Source: Tritrichomonas musculus (Eukaryota; Parabasalia; Tritrichomonadida; Tritrichomonadidae). Taken from it: 64,000 nucleotides of DNA. The number at the start of each line of letters is the position of its first letter. The first letter of the stretch is position 1. Location of the stretch: NCBI GenBank assembly GCA_039105265.1, contig JAPFFF010000028.1, forward strand, positions 1,364,001 to 1,428,000. The letters are read 5' to 3'. A program made the position numbers and the translations under genes. Positions 1-8,868 of this stretch are shown in pieces. The notes under the pieces are model-generated. The model ran no database searches. It worked only from the letters and a program-made list of their open reading frames with translations, and was not told the origin of the DNA.

Positions 1-2
1 GA

Positions 3-2606
3 TTCTTCCCTTATATTAATCTTTCTGATTTAGACTTATCACAGTACCAAATATTCAAGACAGTTGATAAGAAGAACTATAAAGACAATTGTTTGGTATA
101 TGCTTGCATTCAGTCTGGAGTATTCACTGATGAGGAAATTAATTATTTACGCTTTATGGTCAAGACTAGGTTAATCCCCAATAACTTGATATACGATATA
201 GCCAAGCAGTTTAAATGCCATTTTGTTGTAAGAAGGATTAATGAGGGAAAAGATGTAGTAAACCAACAAGAAATAAAAATAGATACAAGAAAGAGACCAT
301 GGGCCAAAGAGTTTGACCGAATTGTTGACTTATTACTGTACAAGAACCATTACATGATATATAAACCCCTAAATGGTGTTAAACCTATGGCAATATTTCG
401 CAAGCTATTTAAAGAAGGAAAGTTCAGAGAAATCAAGTCCTGTGAAATGAATATCTTAGCAACGAATGAATACAACTCTCACTTAGCGGATTATACGGAC
501 CTTGAATATGATCCTGAATTGTGCTGTAAACTAATAGATTCATCAGAGACGAAAAAGGAGAGAGAGTGGAGTAGGATTTATTATTCTGATTTTGAAACTA
601 ATACCACTGTATCACCCCATATGCCTTATCTAAATATTACTGTGTACAGGACCAAAGAGTTAATTCATAAAATGATATTTGATGGGGAGAATATTGCTGA
701 CAGATTACTAAAGTCATTGGAGAACAATTCTCTCATTTACTTCCATAACCTTAAATATGATGCTTGTTTCTTTATAAATACTCCTGGATGGGATGTACAA
801 ATAACAGAGAGAAGTGGAACGATTCTGCAAATAGTCATGACAAAGTATAAACCTAACAAGAGATTAACTTTCCGCAATAGCTACTCTATCATCCCTGCTG
901 CATTAGCTTCATTTGGTAAGATGTTTCAGTTACCAGTTCATAAAGAGGTAATGGCCTATAAAATATATACTGAAAGGAACATAAATAGGAAAACTGTCTC
1001 TGCGCTTGAATTTCAACTACAGTATTACATGGAGAACCAAGACAAGAAACCATTGACACAGATAAAACAAGACTGGAAGCAATTAATAGATAATGCAAAA
1101 GCTTGTGGTGCATATGTTGGAGGAGCTATTGATATTATGAAGTATGCTATCTATTATTGCAAACTGGATTGCATAGTATTAATGAAGGGAGTAGAGAAAT
1201 TTAATAGAGATCTGGTAGAAGTATTTAAGCAGACGAAGACAAAGATGCTTGATGTCCATAACTTTATCTCCATTAGCTCTATTGGCTACTATTATGCATA
1301 TAAATTTGGTTGCTTTGATGGGTGTTATCAACTTAGTGGTAAACCACAAAACTTCATTCAGAGATGCGTTAGTGGAGGTAGAACAATGACAGCTAATAAT
1401 GAAAAGCAATATATAGAGGAAAGGATACAAGATTTTGATGCAGTCAGTTTATATCCTAGTGCAATGAGTATTATGTCTGGTGTACCTAAAGGAGTGCCAG
1501 AAGTAATTCGCCTGGAGGCCTCAGGTACTAATCGTGCGGGCCCATCGGATATGTTTACGAAAGAATTATTAGATTTTGATCAGTTCTTCATTGAAATCAA
1601 TATCAAGAAGATCAAGTGCAAGGCTGACAAACCATATAAATTTGGACAAATATTTAGTAGGAATGATCAAGGGTCAAAAATATTTAACAACAATCCTATC
1701 AACAATTATTATATAGACAAGAGAGCTTTTATGGACTTGATGGAGTTTTATGATTTCGATTATGAGTTTATTAGAGGATATTACTTTGACAAAGGATTCA
1801 ACAACAAGATTAATGTATTTATAGAGAAATTGTTCAATCTAAGAAGGAGATACCAAGATGCTAACAATCCATTGCAACAAACCATTAAACTACTTCTTAA
1901 TTCCATTTACGGAAAATCTATCCTAAAGGCAACAACAACTGAAACTAAATGCATACCAAAAGATAAGGCAATAAAGTACATATGGAAGAACTATAATTAC
2001 ATAACAGAGGTGATAGAGAACAAGTCAATTGATAATGTATATGTTAAGAAGGTTAAACCAATAAACAGTCATTTTAATTTACCTCATTTTGGTGCTAGTG
2101 TCTTGTCATGGAGCAAACATTTAATGAATAGGGTAATGAGTACTGCAGAGCAAAATGGAATAGACATATACTATACTGATACAGATAGCGTACACGTTAG
2201 AGAAATAGATGTACCAAGGATAGCTGAGGTGTTCAAGAAAAAATATGGGAAGGAGTTGATTGGTAAGAAGATGACACAGTTTCATTGTGACTTTGATTCG
2301 TTTAATGGTGCTGTCGGTAGTGTTCATTCCAGGAAATTAATAGCATTAGGAAAGAAAAGTTACTTAGATATCCTCGTTGATGAAAAAGGTAATGAAGGCT
2401 ATCACATTAGATTAAAAGGAATACCAAAACAAGTTATCCTGAACAAAGCAAAAAGAATGGGTATAACAATTGAGCAACTATATGAGAAACTTTATGATGG
2501 AGAGGAAATTACATTTAACCTCCTTGATGGTGCTAATTGCTTCAGAAAGAGTAGTTCTTATCAACAAGTAAATCTTCCTGTGTTTGAACGAAGAATCAAA
2601 TTCTAA
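3..2606 (+). CDS. polB: Protein-primed family B DNA polymerase (Polinton type), 5' end cut by window edge
   Basis: The frame is open from base 3, so the protein starts before the window. The exonuclease motifs are in order: DFET (about 588), FHNLKYD (about 741) and a Y-x3-D type Exo III (about 1152). The polymerase motifs follow: motif A DFDAVSLYP (about 1431), motif B with K and NSIYG (about 1888) and motif C YTDTDS (about 2171). A KKSY near 2353 fits the KxY motif. This layout, with an insertion between motifs A and B, is typical of protein-primed polymerases that copy linear elements. It is the only plus-strand gene of the Polinton and ends in TAAA just before an inverted repeat. It replicates the element, presumably in the nucleus. 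Confidence 0.93.
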   Translation, partial: FFPYINLSDLDLSQYQIFKTVDKKNYKDNCLVYACIQSGVFTDEEINYLRFMVKTRLIPNNLIYDIAKQFKCHFVVRRINEGKDVVNQQEIKIDTRKRPWAKEFDRIVDLLLYKNHYMIYKPLNGVKPMAIFRKLFKEGKFREIKSCEMNILATNEYNSHLADYTDLEYDPELCCKLIDSSETKKEREWSRIYYSDFETNTTVSPHMPYLNITVYRTKELIHKMIFDGENIADRLLKSLENNSLIYFHNLKYDACFFINTPGWDVQITERSGTILQIVMTKYKPNKRLTFRNSYSIIPAALASFGKMFQLPVHKEVMAYKIYTERNINRKTVSALEFQLQYYMENQDKKPLTQIKQDWKQLIDNAKACGAYVGGAIDIMKYAIYYCKLDCIVLMKGVEKFNRDLVEVFKQTKTKMLDVHNFISISSIGYYYAYKFGCFDGCYQLSGKPQNFIQRCVSGGRTMTANNEKQYIEERIQDFDAVSLYPSAMSIMSGVPKGVPEVIRLEASGTNRAGPSDMFTKELLDFDQFFIEINIKKIKCKADKPYKFGQIFSRNDQGSKIFNNNPINNYYIDKRAFMDLMEFYDFDYEFIRGYYFDKGFNNKINVFIEKLFNLRRRYQDANNPLQQTIKLLLNSIYGKSILKATTTETKCIPKDKAIKYIWKNYNYITEVIENKSIDNVYVKKVKPINSHFNLPHFGASVLSWSKHLMNRVMSTAEQNGIDIYYTDTDSVHVREIDVPRIAEVFKKKYGKELIGKKMTQFHCDFDSFNGAVGSVHSRKLIALGKKSYLDILVDEKGNEGYHIRLKGIPKQVILNKAKRMGITIEQLYEKLYDGEEITFNLLDGANCFRKSSSYQQVNLPVFERRIKF

Positions 2607-3518
2607 AAAACTTCATCTTATTTTTGGTTTGGGTGAAGAGGTGAATTGTCACCTGAAAAACACCACCTTTATACTACTCTAACGTTATTCCAACAAAAAT
2701 ATTACAAATGTTTTTTAATTTCGCTCTCATTGAATATTATATAATTTCTTAAATTTAGATAATATAACATTAATTTTTTCATTATCAACATCTAATAAGC
2801 ATACATACTTATAGCCACGTTTATGAGTATTAACATGTAAAACTCTATACTGTCGCCCATTGTAGTAATAGAACTTATCACTATCTTCACTGTAATAATA
2901 ATCCTCGAACTTATGTGTGCCGTATTCATCAACAACAAATGAATCTTCAGGAATATCATTAACAAATTCATATATGATATTTCCTTGAGACTTCCTATTT
3001 CTTAAATTATCTGCTTGAGTGACCCAACGCAAGTTATCAATTCTGTTATCTGTTCTATTATGATTAATATGGTCTACTACTGGTAAATTATCTGGATTAG
3101 CTATAAACTGTTCAGCAATTAGTCTATGTTTAAGATATTTATGTTGTATACCATTATCAAATAACGCTAATTCATAATAACCACTCTTATCTAAATGTTC
3201 TTCAACAATTTTACCAGTACTCTTATTTCTGATTGTGAATGGAAATGTGTTAAGAATTTCATAGTTTTCATGATTAACTAAATTAACAAATTCAATAGTC
3301 ATAATGTTTGTGTAAATACTAAATTAAAATTAGTTCAAAAAAATACTTCTTTAACCTAGGGGTGGTGTTTTTCAGGTGACAATTCACCTCTTCACCTAAT
3401 GATCAAAAATACTAAAAAATCATCTTATATTTTTGTTTATCAGATGGCTGTGAATGGTTAGAAAAATAGGGTTAGAACTAACCTGTTAACCCAAACCAAA
3501 AATAAGATGAAGATTTTT
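2605..3518. repeat. Nested inverted repeats enclosing an HNH gene
   Basis: The stretch 2632-2667 is a perfect 36-bp inverted match to 3361-3396. The adjoining stretch 2605-2634 matches 3489-3518 inverted with one mismatch. On the left the two arms are contiguous; on the right they are split by about 92 bp (3397-3488). That spacer contains a partial direct copy of the outer left arm (near 3419-3440) and a small palindrome. The repeats bracket exactly one gene, the HNH endonuclease at 2727-3302, and lie between two otherwise convergent genes. They could be the ends of a small mobile cassette or a large terminator-like hairpin. Confidence 0.85.
2727..3302 (-). CDS. HNH endonuclease, NUMOD4-like N terminus (paralogue 1)
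   Basis: This 191-residue protein has three parts. Residues 1-60 resemble a NUMOD4 module (NYEILNTFPFTIRNK). Residues about 60-105 are an HNH nuclease core with HRLIAEQFI, VDHINHNRTDNRIDN and LRWV, providing the usual His, Asn and His positions. Residues about 110-191 form a C-terminal domain shared with the two paralogues at 4405 and 5972 (IPEDSFVVDEYG, an aromatic YYY stretch, FKKLYNIQ). Such proteins usually nick or cut DNA and often behave as free-standing homing endonucleases. It is the only one of the three bracketed by inverted repeats, which suggests recent mobility within the Polinton. A host or element function other than selfish spread cannot be excluded. Confidence 0.85.
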   Translation of the reverse strand: MTIEFVNLVNHENYEILNTFPFTIRNKSTGKIVEEHLDKSGYYELALFDNGIQHKYLKHRLIAEQFIANPDNLPVVDHINHNRTDNRIDNLRWVTQADNLRNRKSQGNIIYEFVNDIPEDSFVVDEYGTHKFEDYYYSEDSDKFYYYNGRQYRVLHVNTHKRGYKYVCLLDVDNEKINVILSKFKKLYNIQ

Positions 3519-3523
3519 TGTTT

Positions 3524-3808
3524 TCATGCTTCTTTCTTCTCAGCAGTAACCATTTGAGCTTCGCGAGTGCTCGCAGCGAATTGAGCAATTTTCTTCAATT
3601 CCTCTAATTCTTGCTTCTTTCTTTGTCTATATTCTTTTTGTTGTTGTCGTCTGGCTTCAAGTCTTTCTTCAGGGGTATTATATTTACTCTTCCTACCTCT
3701 TTTCGGGGTATCAACTATTTCTTTCAGATTCTCACTTGACTTCGATTTGGACAATTTCTTTATTACTTCTGTTTTCTTGAATTGGTTTAGATCTATTTTA
3801 CTCGTCAT
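3524..3808 (-). CDS. Small basic, coiled-coil-like protein (possible DNA binding)
   Basis: This 94-residue protein is rich in Lys, Arg, Glu and Gln. The middle holds an AT-hook-like KRGRKSKY followed by a long basic helix (EERLEARRQQQKEYRQRKK) that runs into a Leu/Glu-rich helix, a bZIP-like arrangement without a clear leucine heptad. It is not recognised as a named family. Similar small basic proteins occur in virus-like elements, where DNA binding or regulation is a reasonable guess. The start is preceded by TATCAAAATG, like several neighbours. It ends next to the outer inverted-repeat arm and is 29 bp downstream of the next gene. Confidence 0.65.
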   Translation of the reverse strand: MTSKIDLNQFKKTEVIKKLSKSKSSENLKEIVDTPKRGRKSKYNTPEERLEARRQQQKEYRQRKKQELEELKKIAQFAASTREAQMVTAEKKEA

Positions 3809-3837
3809 TTTGATAAAAATAAAAAAACAAATAATAA

Positions 3838-4365
3838 TTACATATTAACTGCATACTTAAGGCACAGATGATATTTGTTAACTAGTTCATTATATTCTTT
3901 GTTATATACTTGTTTGAAATCAGTACATACTTCTCCATTATCATTTACTATCTTAATGGAATCTATCTTACGTATTGGATTAGCTTTCCCTGCACAACAA
4001 CCTACATCCTCATCAAGACTTATTTCTACCACCTCCGCCTTAATAATTGTTTTAATTATATTAGATAAGGCAGTAACAGGGACAATTATACAATTCTTTG
4101 ATATTAAGTTGGATAATAATGCTTTGTCCTGGTCTAACAATATTTTTGCATACGTTTCAAGTATCACGTACTTAACATCCTTTGTTTCTTCTTCTTGATT
4201 CTCTTCTAATTCAACATTACGAGTGATAACAATTTCTTCTTTTCCATCATCCCTTTTGTTTATAATAATATTATTATTTATATTGCTTGTTGACTGTGCT
4301 GCTGCTTGAGGTTCTAATGAAACGTTCGCCTGCACACCATTCGCTTGAGTTCTCTTCTTTATCAT
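3838..4365 (-). CDS. Hypothetical Polinton protein
   Basis: No family was recognised. The frame is open from a Met at 4398, but the Met at 4363-4365 is preferred. It has the CAAAATG context seen at neighbouring starts and leaves a normal 39-bp gap to the upstream gene. From that start the protein has 175 residues. The first part is polar and low complexity (Gln, Asn, Ala), then an acidic segment, then a folded-looking C-terminal half with hydrophobic helices, a CC pair (VGCCAGK) and a repeated Tyr/Asn motif near the end. No membrane segment or signal peptide is visible. Confidence 0.6.
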   Translation of the reverse strand: MIKKRTQANGVQANVSLEPQAAAQSTSNINNNIIINKRDDGKEEIVITRNVELEENQEEETKDVKYVILETYAKILLDQDKALLSNLISKNCIIVPVTALSNIIKTIIKAEVVEISLDEDVGCCAGKANPIRKIDSIKIVNDNGEVCTDFKQVYNKEYNELVNKYHLCLKYAVNM

Positions 4366-4404
4366 TTTGTTTAAAAATAAAAAGTTGTTTTTTGCCAATA
4401 CCTC

Positions 4405-4977
4405 TTATTCAACACCATATAACTTTTTGAAGTTTAAATAATGTACCTTAACATATTTACCATTAGTATTCATCATTGAAACAAATTTTTGTCCTGTCTT
4501 ATGTTCATTAATATGCATTTTCCTGATTCTAACACCATTATCAAAATAAAATATATTATCACAATAATAGTATCCTTCAAAATGATGCTTTCCATAATCA
4601 TTTACAACAATTGCATCATCTGGTAAGGTATCAACATATTCATATTCAATATTATGTACGGAAGATTTATTTTTGCAATTTTCAGAAGCTGAACACCAAC
4701 GTAAGTTTTCTATATGATTATTTGTAACATCTCCATCAATATGATCTATTTGTGTTTTATTATTTGGATCATCATTTTGTATAAATTGAATTGCTATAAT
4801 TCTATGTTTTCTGCAATTATTTTGATTCAAACAAAGTGTTATATAGCCATCTTTATCATACCTTTCTTTAATGACATGATGATTATCCTTTCTTCTAATT
4901 GTAAATGGATATTGATTAAGTATTTCATACTTGTCTTCAAAACCAATAAGTGGAACAAATTCTATCGTTTGACTCAT
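4405..4977 (-). CDS. HNH endonuclease, NUMOD4-like N terminus (paralogue 2)
   Basis: This 190-residue protein is co-linear with the paralogues at 2727 and 5972: an N-terminal YEILNQYPFTIRRKD segment, an HNH core (HRIIAIQFI, IDHIDGDVTNNHIEN, LRWCSASEN) and the same C-terminal domain (LPDDAIVVNDYGKHHFEG, FKKLYGVE). The conserved His and Asn positions of the nuclease core are present, so it may be active. The start is preceded by AAATACAAATG. Unlike paralogue 1 it has no flanking inverted repeats and sits in normal operon-like spacing, suggesting it is an established gene of this element. Confidence 0.85.
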   Translation of the reverse strand: MSQTIEFVPLIGFEDKYEILNQYPFTIRRKDNHHVIKERYDKDGYITLCLNQNNCRKHRIIAIQFIQNDDPNNKTQIDHIDGDVTNNHIENLRWCSASENCKNKSSVHNIEYEYVDTLPDDAIVVNDYGKHHFEGYYYCDNIFYFDNGVRIRKMHINEHKTGQKFVSMMNTNGKYVKVHYLNFKKLYGVE

Positions 4978-5017
4978 TTGTATTTATATAGCTAGAAATA
5001 AAAAAGTTGATAATCAA

Positions 5018-5446
5018 TCAGTAATGAATATTAGCTTGCTTAACATTAATTGGTTTAAAGTATCCAATCCTTCCTTTATTTCTTTCATCCGCTCTACCTT
5101 GTATTTCTCCTAATTTCTCTGGTTTCTTTAAGTATGGAGGAAGAATAGGAGCTTTAGGTGCTTTATCTTTCTTCAAATAATACCCTCCATCTGTAATACT
5201 AACAGGTGGTTCGTGTAATGGTCTTGTTTTATGTTGATTACTCTTTGGTGGTTTGACTGGTTTGTTTTCCATATACTTTGTTGGTGGTCTATTAATTTTT
5301 GGGTTAAACGTAACTGCGTAAGTATTGTCATTAGAAAATATGCCAAAGTGATTAAACTGTATTGTCTTCTCAGTCTTAGTTCCTTCATTAAACATTGTCC
5401 CCTCTGCTCCAACTGTTGTTGAATTTGGATTTCTGTACTTATTCAT
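5018..5446 (-). CDS. Hypothetical proline- and lysine-rich Polinton protein
   Basis: This 142-residue protein belongs to no family I recognise. It is polar and basic with many Pro and Lys residues (KPVKPPKSNQHKTRPLHEPP, then APILPPYLKKPEK), which suggests a mostly disordered chain. No cysteine pairs, membrane segment or nuclease motif are visible. It lies 40 bp from each neighbour in the minus-strand gene series. A structural or packaging accessory role is conceivable from composition only. Confidence 0.6.
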   Translation of the reverse strand: MNKYRNPNSTTVGAEGTMFNEGTKTEKTIQFNHFGIFSNDNTYAVTFNPKINRPPTKYMENKPVKPPKSNQHKTRPLHEPPVSITDGGYYLKKDKAPKAPILPPYLKKPEKLGEIQGRADERNKGRIGYFKPINVKQANIHY

Positions 5447-5485
5447 TTCTTTTTCAAAAAAAAATTGGTCGGTCGAGATTCCGAC

Positions 5486-5935
5486 TTACAGAACTAGCTC
5501 TTGATGTTCACCTATAAATAGTTCAGGTGTATTTAATTCATATTTCTTACGTAATTCCTCTATCATTGTTTTAGTCTTTTTAGATGCTAATTCTATTGAA
5601 TAATTGTAATAACTGTATTCCTCATAATTTTGTTCCTTATTTGAACCATTAACAAAAAACTCATTCATTTTATAATTAATTTTCCTTCTTGAGTTAGTAT
5701 TTAATACTATGTGTTCTATATCATATTCCTTAATCTTGTCCGGATATATCCTCCATACGTTCTTGTCCGCCTTAATTGATATGTAGATGACTTTTGCTAA
5801 ATATTTATTTTTTGAAAGTTGAATTGGATATCTATCGCAAAGAATAGCAAAATTGCATTCCTTAAAATCTTCTGGGTTATCAGCGAGGGAAATAACATTA
5901 TTGACGTAATCATATACCTTGAATTGTTGCTCCAT
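5486..5935 (-). CDS. Hypothetical Polinton protein
   Basis: This 149-residue protein is not recognised. It looks globular, with alternating hydrophobic stretches (NFAILCDRYPIQL, AKVIYISIKADKNVWRIYP, HIVLNTNSRRKINY) and a helical C terminus. No catalytic motif stands out. The start has the CATACAAAATG context shared with the two HNH genes on either side, and the gene is 36-39 bp from its neighbours, so it is probably expressed in the same way. Confidence 0.6.
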   Translation of the reverse strand: MEQQFKVYDYVNNVISLADNPEDFKECNFAILCDRYPIQLSKNKYLAKVIYISIKADKNVWRIYPDKIKEYDIEHIVLNTNSRRKINYKMNEFFVNGSNKEQNYEEYSYYNYSIELASKKTKTMIEELRKKYELNTPELFIGEHQELVL

Positions 5936-5971
5936 TTTGTATGGAAATAAAAAAATATAAATAAAATTTTT

Positions 5972-6583
5972 TTAGTCTAATCCGTATTGTTGTTTGAAAA
6001 TATGGATGTAGAATGTTGTTTTAGTGTGGTTAACATCTCTTGTCACAATGAATTTACGTCCTCCTTTAGCTGTATTAATATACATAATTCTATAAACTTC
6101 ATCAGTTATCCTTTGGTAAAAGATATCTTCTTCAGTTTCTTCATTATAATAGTAATAATATTCTTTTTCAGCAAATACTCTTCTTTCCTTTTTCAAATCA
6201 TAGTGAGTAATAACAATTGCTTCGTCTGGTATATTGTCTATAAATTCATATGAAACACCGTTGTTTGATGACTTGTTTCTCATGTTCTCTCTTACTGAAA
6301 CCCAACGAAGATTGCTCAAATGATAATCAGATCTATCTTTATTAAGGTGATCAACTTGAGGAAGATTATTTGGATTAGGTAAGAATTGCTTTGCTATGAT
6401 TTGATGTTTGTTGATTTTATTTCCATTGATGTTTACACTTACATAACCATCGCTTTTGTTTATGCATTCTTTGACAACATATTTATTATCTTTTCGTCTA
6501 ATAGTGAATGGGTATTGGTTTAGTATTTCATATTCCTGATACTCATTTATTGTAACAAATTCGATTGCTTGTTCTTCTGTCAT
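5972..6583 (-). CDS. HNH endonuclease, NUMOD4-like N terminus (paralogue 3)
   Basis: This 203-residue protein is the longest of the three HNH paralogues. The N-terminal module reads YEILNQYPFTIRRKDNKYVV. The HNH core has HQIIAKQFLPN, VDHLNKDRSDYHLSN and LRWVSVREN. The C-terminal domain is recognisable but diverged, with an insertion rich in Glu and Tyr (EKEYYYYYNEETEED). The start is preceded by AAATACAAAATG. It adjoins the major capsid gene with a 69-bp gap, the longest in the series after the inverted-repeat region. The insertion and divergence suggest it separated earlier from the other two. Confidence 0.83.
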   Translation of the reverse strand: MTEEQAIEFVTINEYQEYEILNQYPFTIRRKDNKYVVKECINKSDGYVSVNINGNKINKHQIIAKQFLPNPNNLPQVDHLNKDRSDYHLSNLRWVSVRENMRNKSSNNGVSYEFIDNIPDEAIVITHYDLKKERRVFAEKEYYYYYNEETEEDIFYQRITDEVYRIMYINTAKGGRKFIVTRDVNHTKTTFYIHIFKQQYGLD

Positions 6584-6652
6584 TTTGTATTTATGTATAG
6601 TGATAATAAAAAAAATATAATTAAAATAGAAAGACGCAATTATTTTTGTTAT

Positions 6653-8227
6653 TTAATCCCTTGAGGTCAAATCATAATTGCCCAAGCGTACTAAAGGTGG
6701 CATACCATTTGGCTGAACAAGAATAGATATAGAAGAATCAAATAAGAGGCATATTAAAGGTGGTGTTTGAACATCTTTTGCATATGTATTGTCACCTGTT
6801 TCTTGTGTTACAATTATTTCAAAATTGATTGGTGACAAAGAGGTTAATCCCTGTTGATATGTATTATCTGTTTCAGTTGGGAGAGCAATAAAGAAACTTG
6901 TTCGGTCATCAGGATAATTTCCAATAGAGCGTGCGTATGGTTGGTCATTGGTTAATGATGCAACAACTTCTTTATTAAATCCACTCTGTCCTCCATTCAT
7001 GTTCATTGCGTTCTGACAATATTCAAGGAACTCTGGGTATTCAACAGTTGTACCAAATGGCTTTGCAGGAATGTTTCCATACCCACCACAGTTTAATTGG
7101 AATAACTTAAATTGTGGATTCTTAAATACTGTGTGATGGGTATGCTTTTCTGGAAATAGACAAAATATGGAATCAACAAAACGTGGAGTAATGGTGCAGG
7201 TGGATTTACAATTCGGATTCTTTAATGGAGCAGTAGTAGTATAGACAGAAAGTGTTTGGGTTGGAAATGTTAGTGGATGGGTTGGGTCAGCATATCTTTG
7301 TACTAGACTGGAATAAATATTATCTTCTATGCCAAAACAAGGAATAATAGATGAACACTCAGTAATCTCATATTTAGTGACTTGAAATGTTCTGTCTTTT
7401 GCTGTTAGTACTTTATTAGTTAAACCTGTATACATAATAATTGGTTCTTTAATGGGTGTAAATTCATTTGTGATGATTGGTAATGTGTAAGTTGAATTAA
7501 CGACATTATTATGTTCGAACGCTTTTCCTGGACCCATCGGACAACATACCATGCCTTCACATGAAAAGAATAATCGGAGTTCAATCTTGCCTGCAAATGC
7601 TGGAAGGTATTTAATATTTGATAATGGTAAGAACCTTCTTAAATCAATCTTTAGGTGAATTTTATATGTTTTGTCTTTCCATCCTTCGGCCCAATCAACA
7701 ATAAATCCTGTTCTGCTGCCTGAATTACCATTCCATATATCTTTATGTCTTGCCTTTGAATATACATCTGCTCTCTTTGTTGTTTCATTCGCACAACATG
7801 CAGTTAGAAATGATTCTTCGCAACCAAAGTTCTGGGTATATATCGTTATTCCGTTAGCTACTATTTCATATTTCTCAACAGCATCTCTAGCATCCTTGAA
7901 ACCAAACCATACTCTATTAAATTGATATTCACCATCAATTGTTGCTTTAACTTCTTGTTCTGCCATTTCTTTAATCTTTACCTCCATGTCAGCTCTAATA
8001 AATCCATTATATATGTCTGCTGTGTTGTTTGTGTTAGGTGATATAATTGCACTTGTATATGAGCCTTGAGGTATTGGAGGCGATGGAGAATATGATGTTT
8101 GAGGACTAATTGTGTATTGCTTGTTGGTATCAGACAAGGCTATACAATTATCAACAATATCAAAATAGCTAGCAATTTGGGTACATGTTTCAGCTGACGT
8201 CCTTAGTTCAATTTCTGGATTTAACAT
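6653..8227 (-). CDS. Major capsid protein, double jelly-roll type (Polinton)
   Basis: This protein of about 524 residues is identified from length, position in the Polinton morphogenesis block and characteristic text. That text is a VWFGFKDARDAVEKYEIVANG segment followed by repeated G/N-rich strands, then DLRRFLPLSNIKYLPAFAG leading to KIELRLFF, the pattern of the first jelly roll of Polinton capsid proteins. The frame is open to a Met at 8257, but the Met at 8225-8227 is preferred because it leaves a 31-bp gap like the other genes. It would form the hexameric capsomer of the virus-like particle. It looks whole. A structure prediction would settle the fold. Confidence 0.78.
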   Translation of the reverse strand: MLNPEIELRTSAETCTQIASYFDIVDNCIALSDTNKQYTISPQTSYSPSPPIPQGSYTSAIISPNTNNTADIYNGFIRADMEVKIKEMAEQEVKATIDGEYQFNRVWFGFKDARDAVEKYEIVANGITIYTQNFGCEESFLTACCANETTKRADVYSKARHKDIWNGNSGSRTGFIVDWAEGWKDKTYKIHLKIDLRRFLPLSNIKYLPAFAGKIELRLFFSCEGMVCCPMGPGKAFEHNNVVNSTYTLPIITNEFTPIKEPIIMYTGLTNKVLTAKDRTFQVTKYEITECSSIIPCFGIEDNIYSSLVQRYADPTHPLTFPTQTLSVYTTTAPLKNPNCKSTCTITPRFVDSIFCLFPEKHTHHTVFKNPQFKLFQLNCGGYGNIPAKPFGTTVEYPEFLEYCQNAMNMNGGQSGFNKEVVASLTNDQPYARSIGNYPDDRTSFFIALPTETDNTYQQGLTSLSPINFEIIVTQETGDNTYAKDVQTPPLICLLFDSSISILVQPNGMPPLVRLGNYDLTSRD

Positions 8228-8258
8228 ATTTTCTTTTGAGAAAAATAATAAAAGCAAA

Positions 8259-8831
8259 TTAAATCATATCAGAGAAAATATTATTTCGTCTTCTACGAAT
8301 AGGTTGAGGTGGGATTACTGGTATTGGTTCCTCTTCTTCTATTTCATTTGGTTCTTGGACTTCTTGGCTCAAGGCGAGCTTTCGCGAGGCGTCTATATAT
8401 TGTGGCTGAGTATACTGTGGATAATATGGTTTTCTCATTTGTTTTTGTATTACATCTTTTATCATTTTCTTCTGTTCTTTCTTTGCCTTTTCGTTTTTAA
8501 ACTCTTCACCCAATAGCTTTAATTGGTTTAGTATTTCTATATTTATTGTTGGATCATATACTTGTTTTGGTTTATATATTTTTGGTTGTTCTTCAATTAT
8601 TGGTTTTTTGGGTATGGGCTTTTCTTCTGCTGGTTCTTCTGGTGTGTCGGAATTCTGACCAACAGCTTTTTCTTTAATCGTTTCTGTTTTAGTTAAAGGT
8701 TCTTTACGTGGGCGAACAATATACTTACCCTCTTTTTTTGTAGGAAATACTTCATATTCTGGATCCTCTCGTCCATTCAGCCACTTTTGTATTACCTGCA
8801 ATCTTTTACTTTGTGGTACTCTTTTGCTCAT
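8259..8831 (-). CDS. Hypothetical charged Polinton protein upstream of the capsid gene
   Basis: This 190-residue protein is not recognised. The N terminus is basic (MSKRVPQSKRLQVIQKW). The middle is Glu/Lys/Pro-rich (EEPAEEKPIPKKPIIEEQP) and followed by a helical Lys/Glu segment. The end is Pro-rich with a basic RRRRNN cluster. This composition suggests an extended or coiled-coil scaffold-like protein. It directly precedes the capsid gene in the direction of transcription. Confidence 0.6.
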   Translation of the reverse strand: MSKRVPQSKRLQVIQKWLNGREDPEYEVFPTKKEGKYIVRPRKEPLTKTETIKEKAVGQNSDTPEEPAEEKPIPKKPIIEEQPKIYKPKQVYDPTINIEILNQLKLLGEEFKNEKAKKEQKKMIKDVIQKQMRKPYYPQYTQPQYIDASRKLALSQEVQEPNEIEEEEPIPVIPPQPIRRRRNNIFSDMI

Positions 8832-8868
8832 TTAAATTGATAAAAAATGTTAATATTTGCACGAGTTT

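Noticed and set aside
3455-3492. Telomere-like gggttag words between the inverted-repeat arms
   Set aside because: Only two isolated copies exist, forming part of a small palindrome (gggttagaactaacc). There is no tandem telomeric tract.
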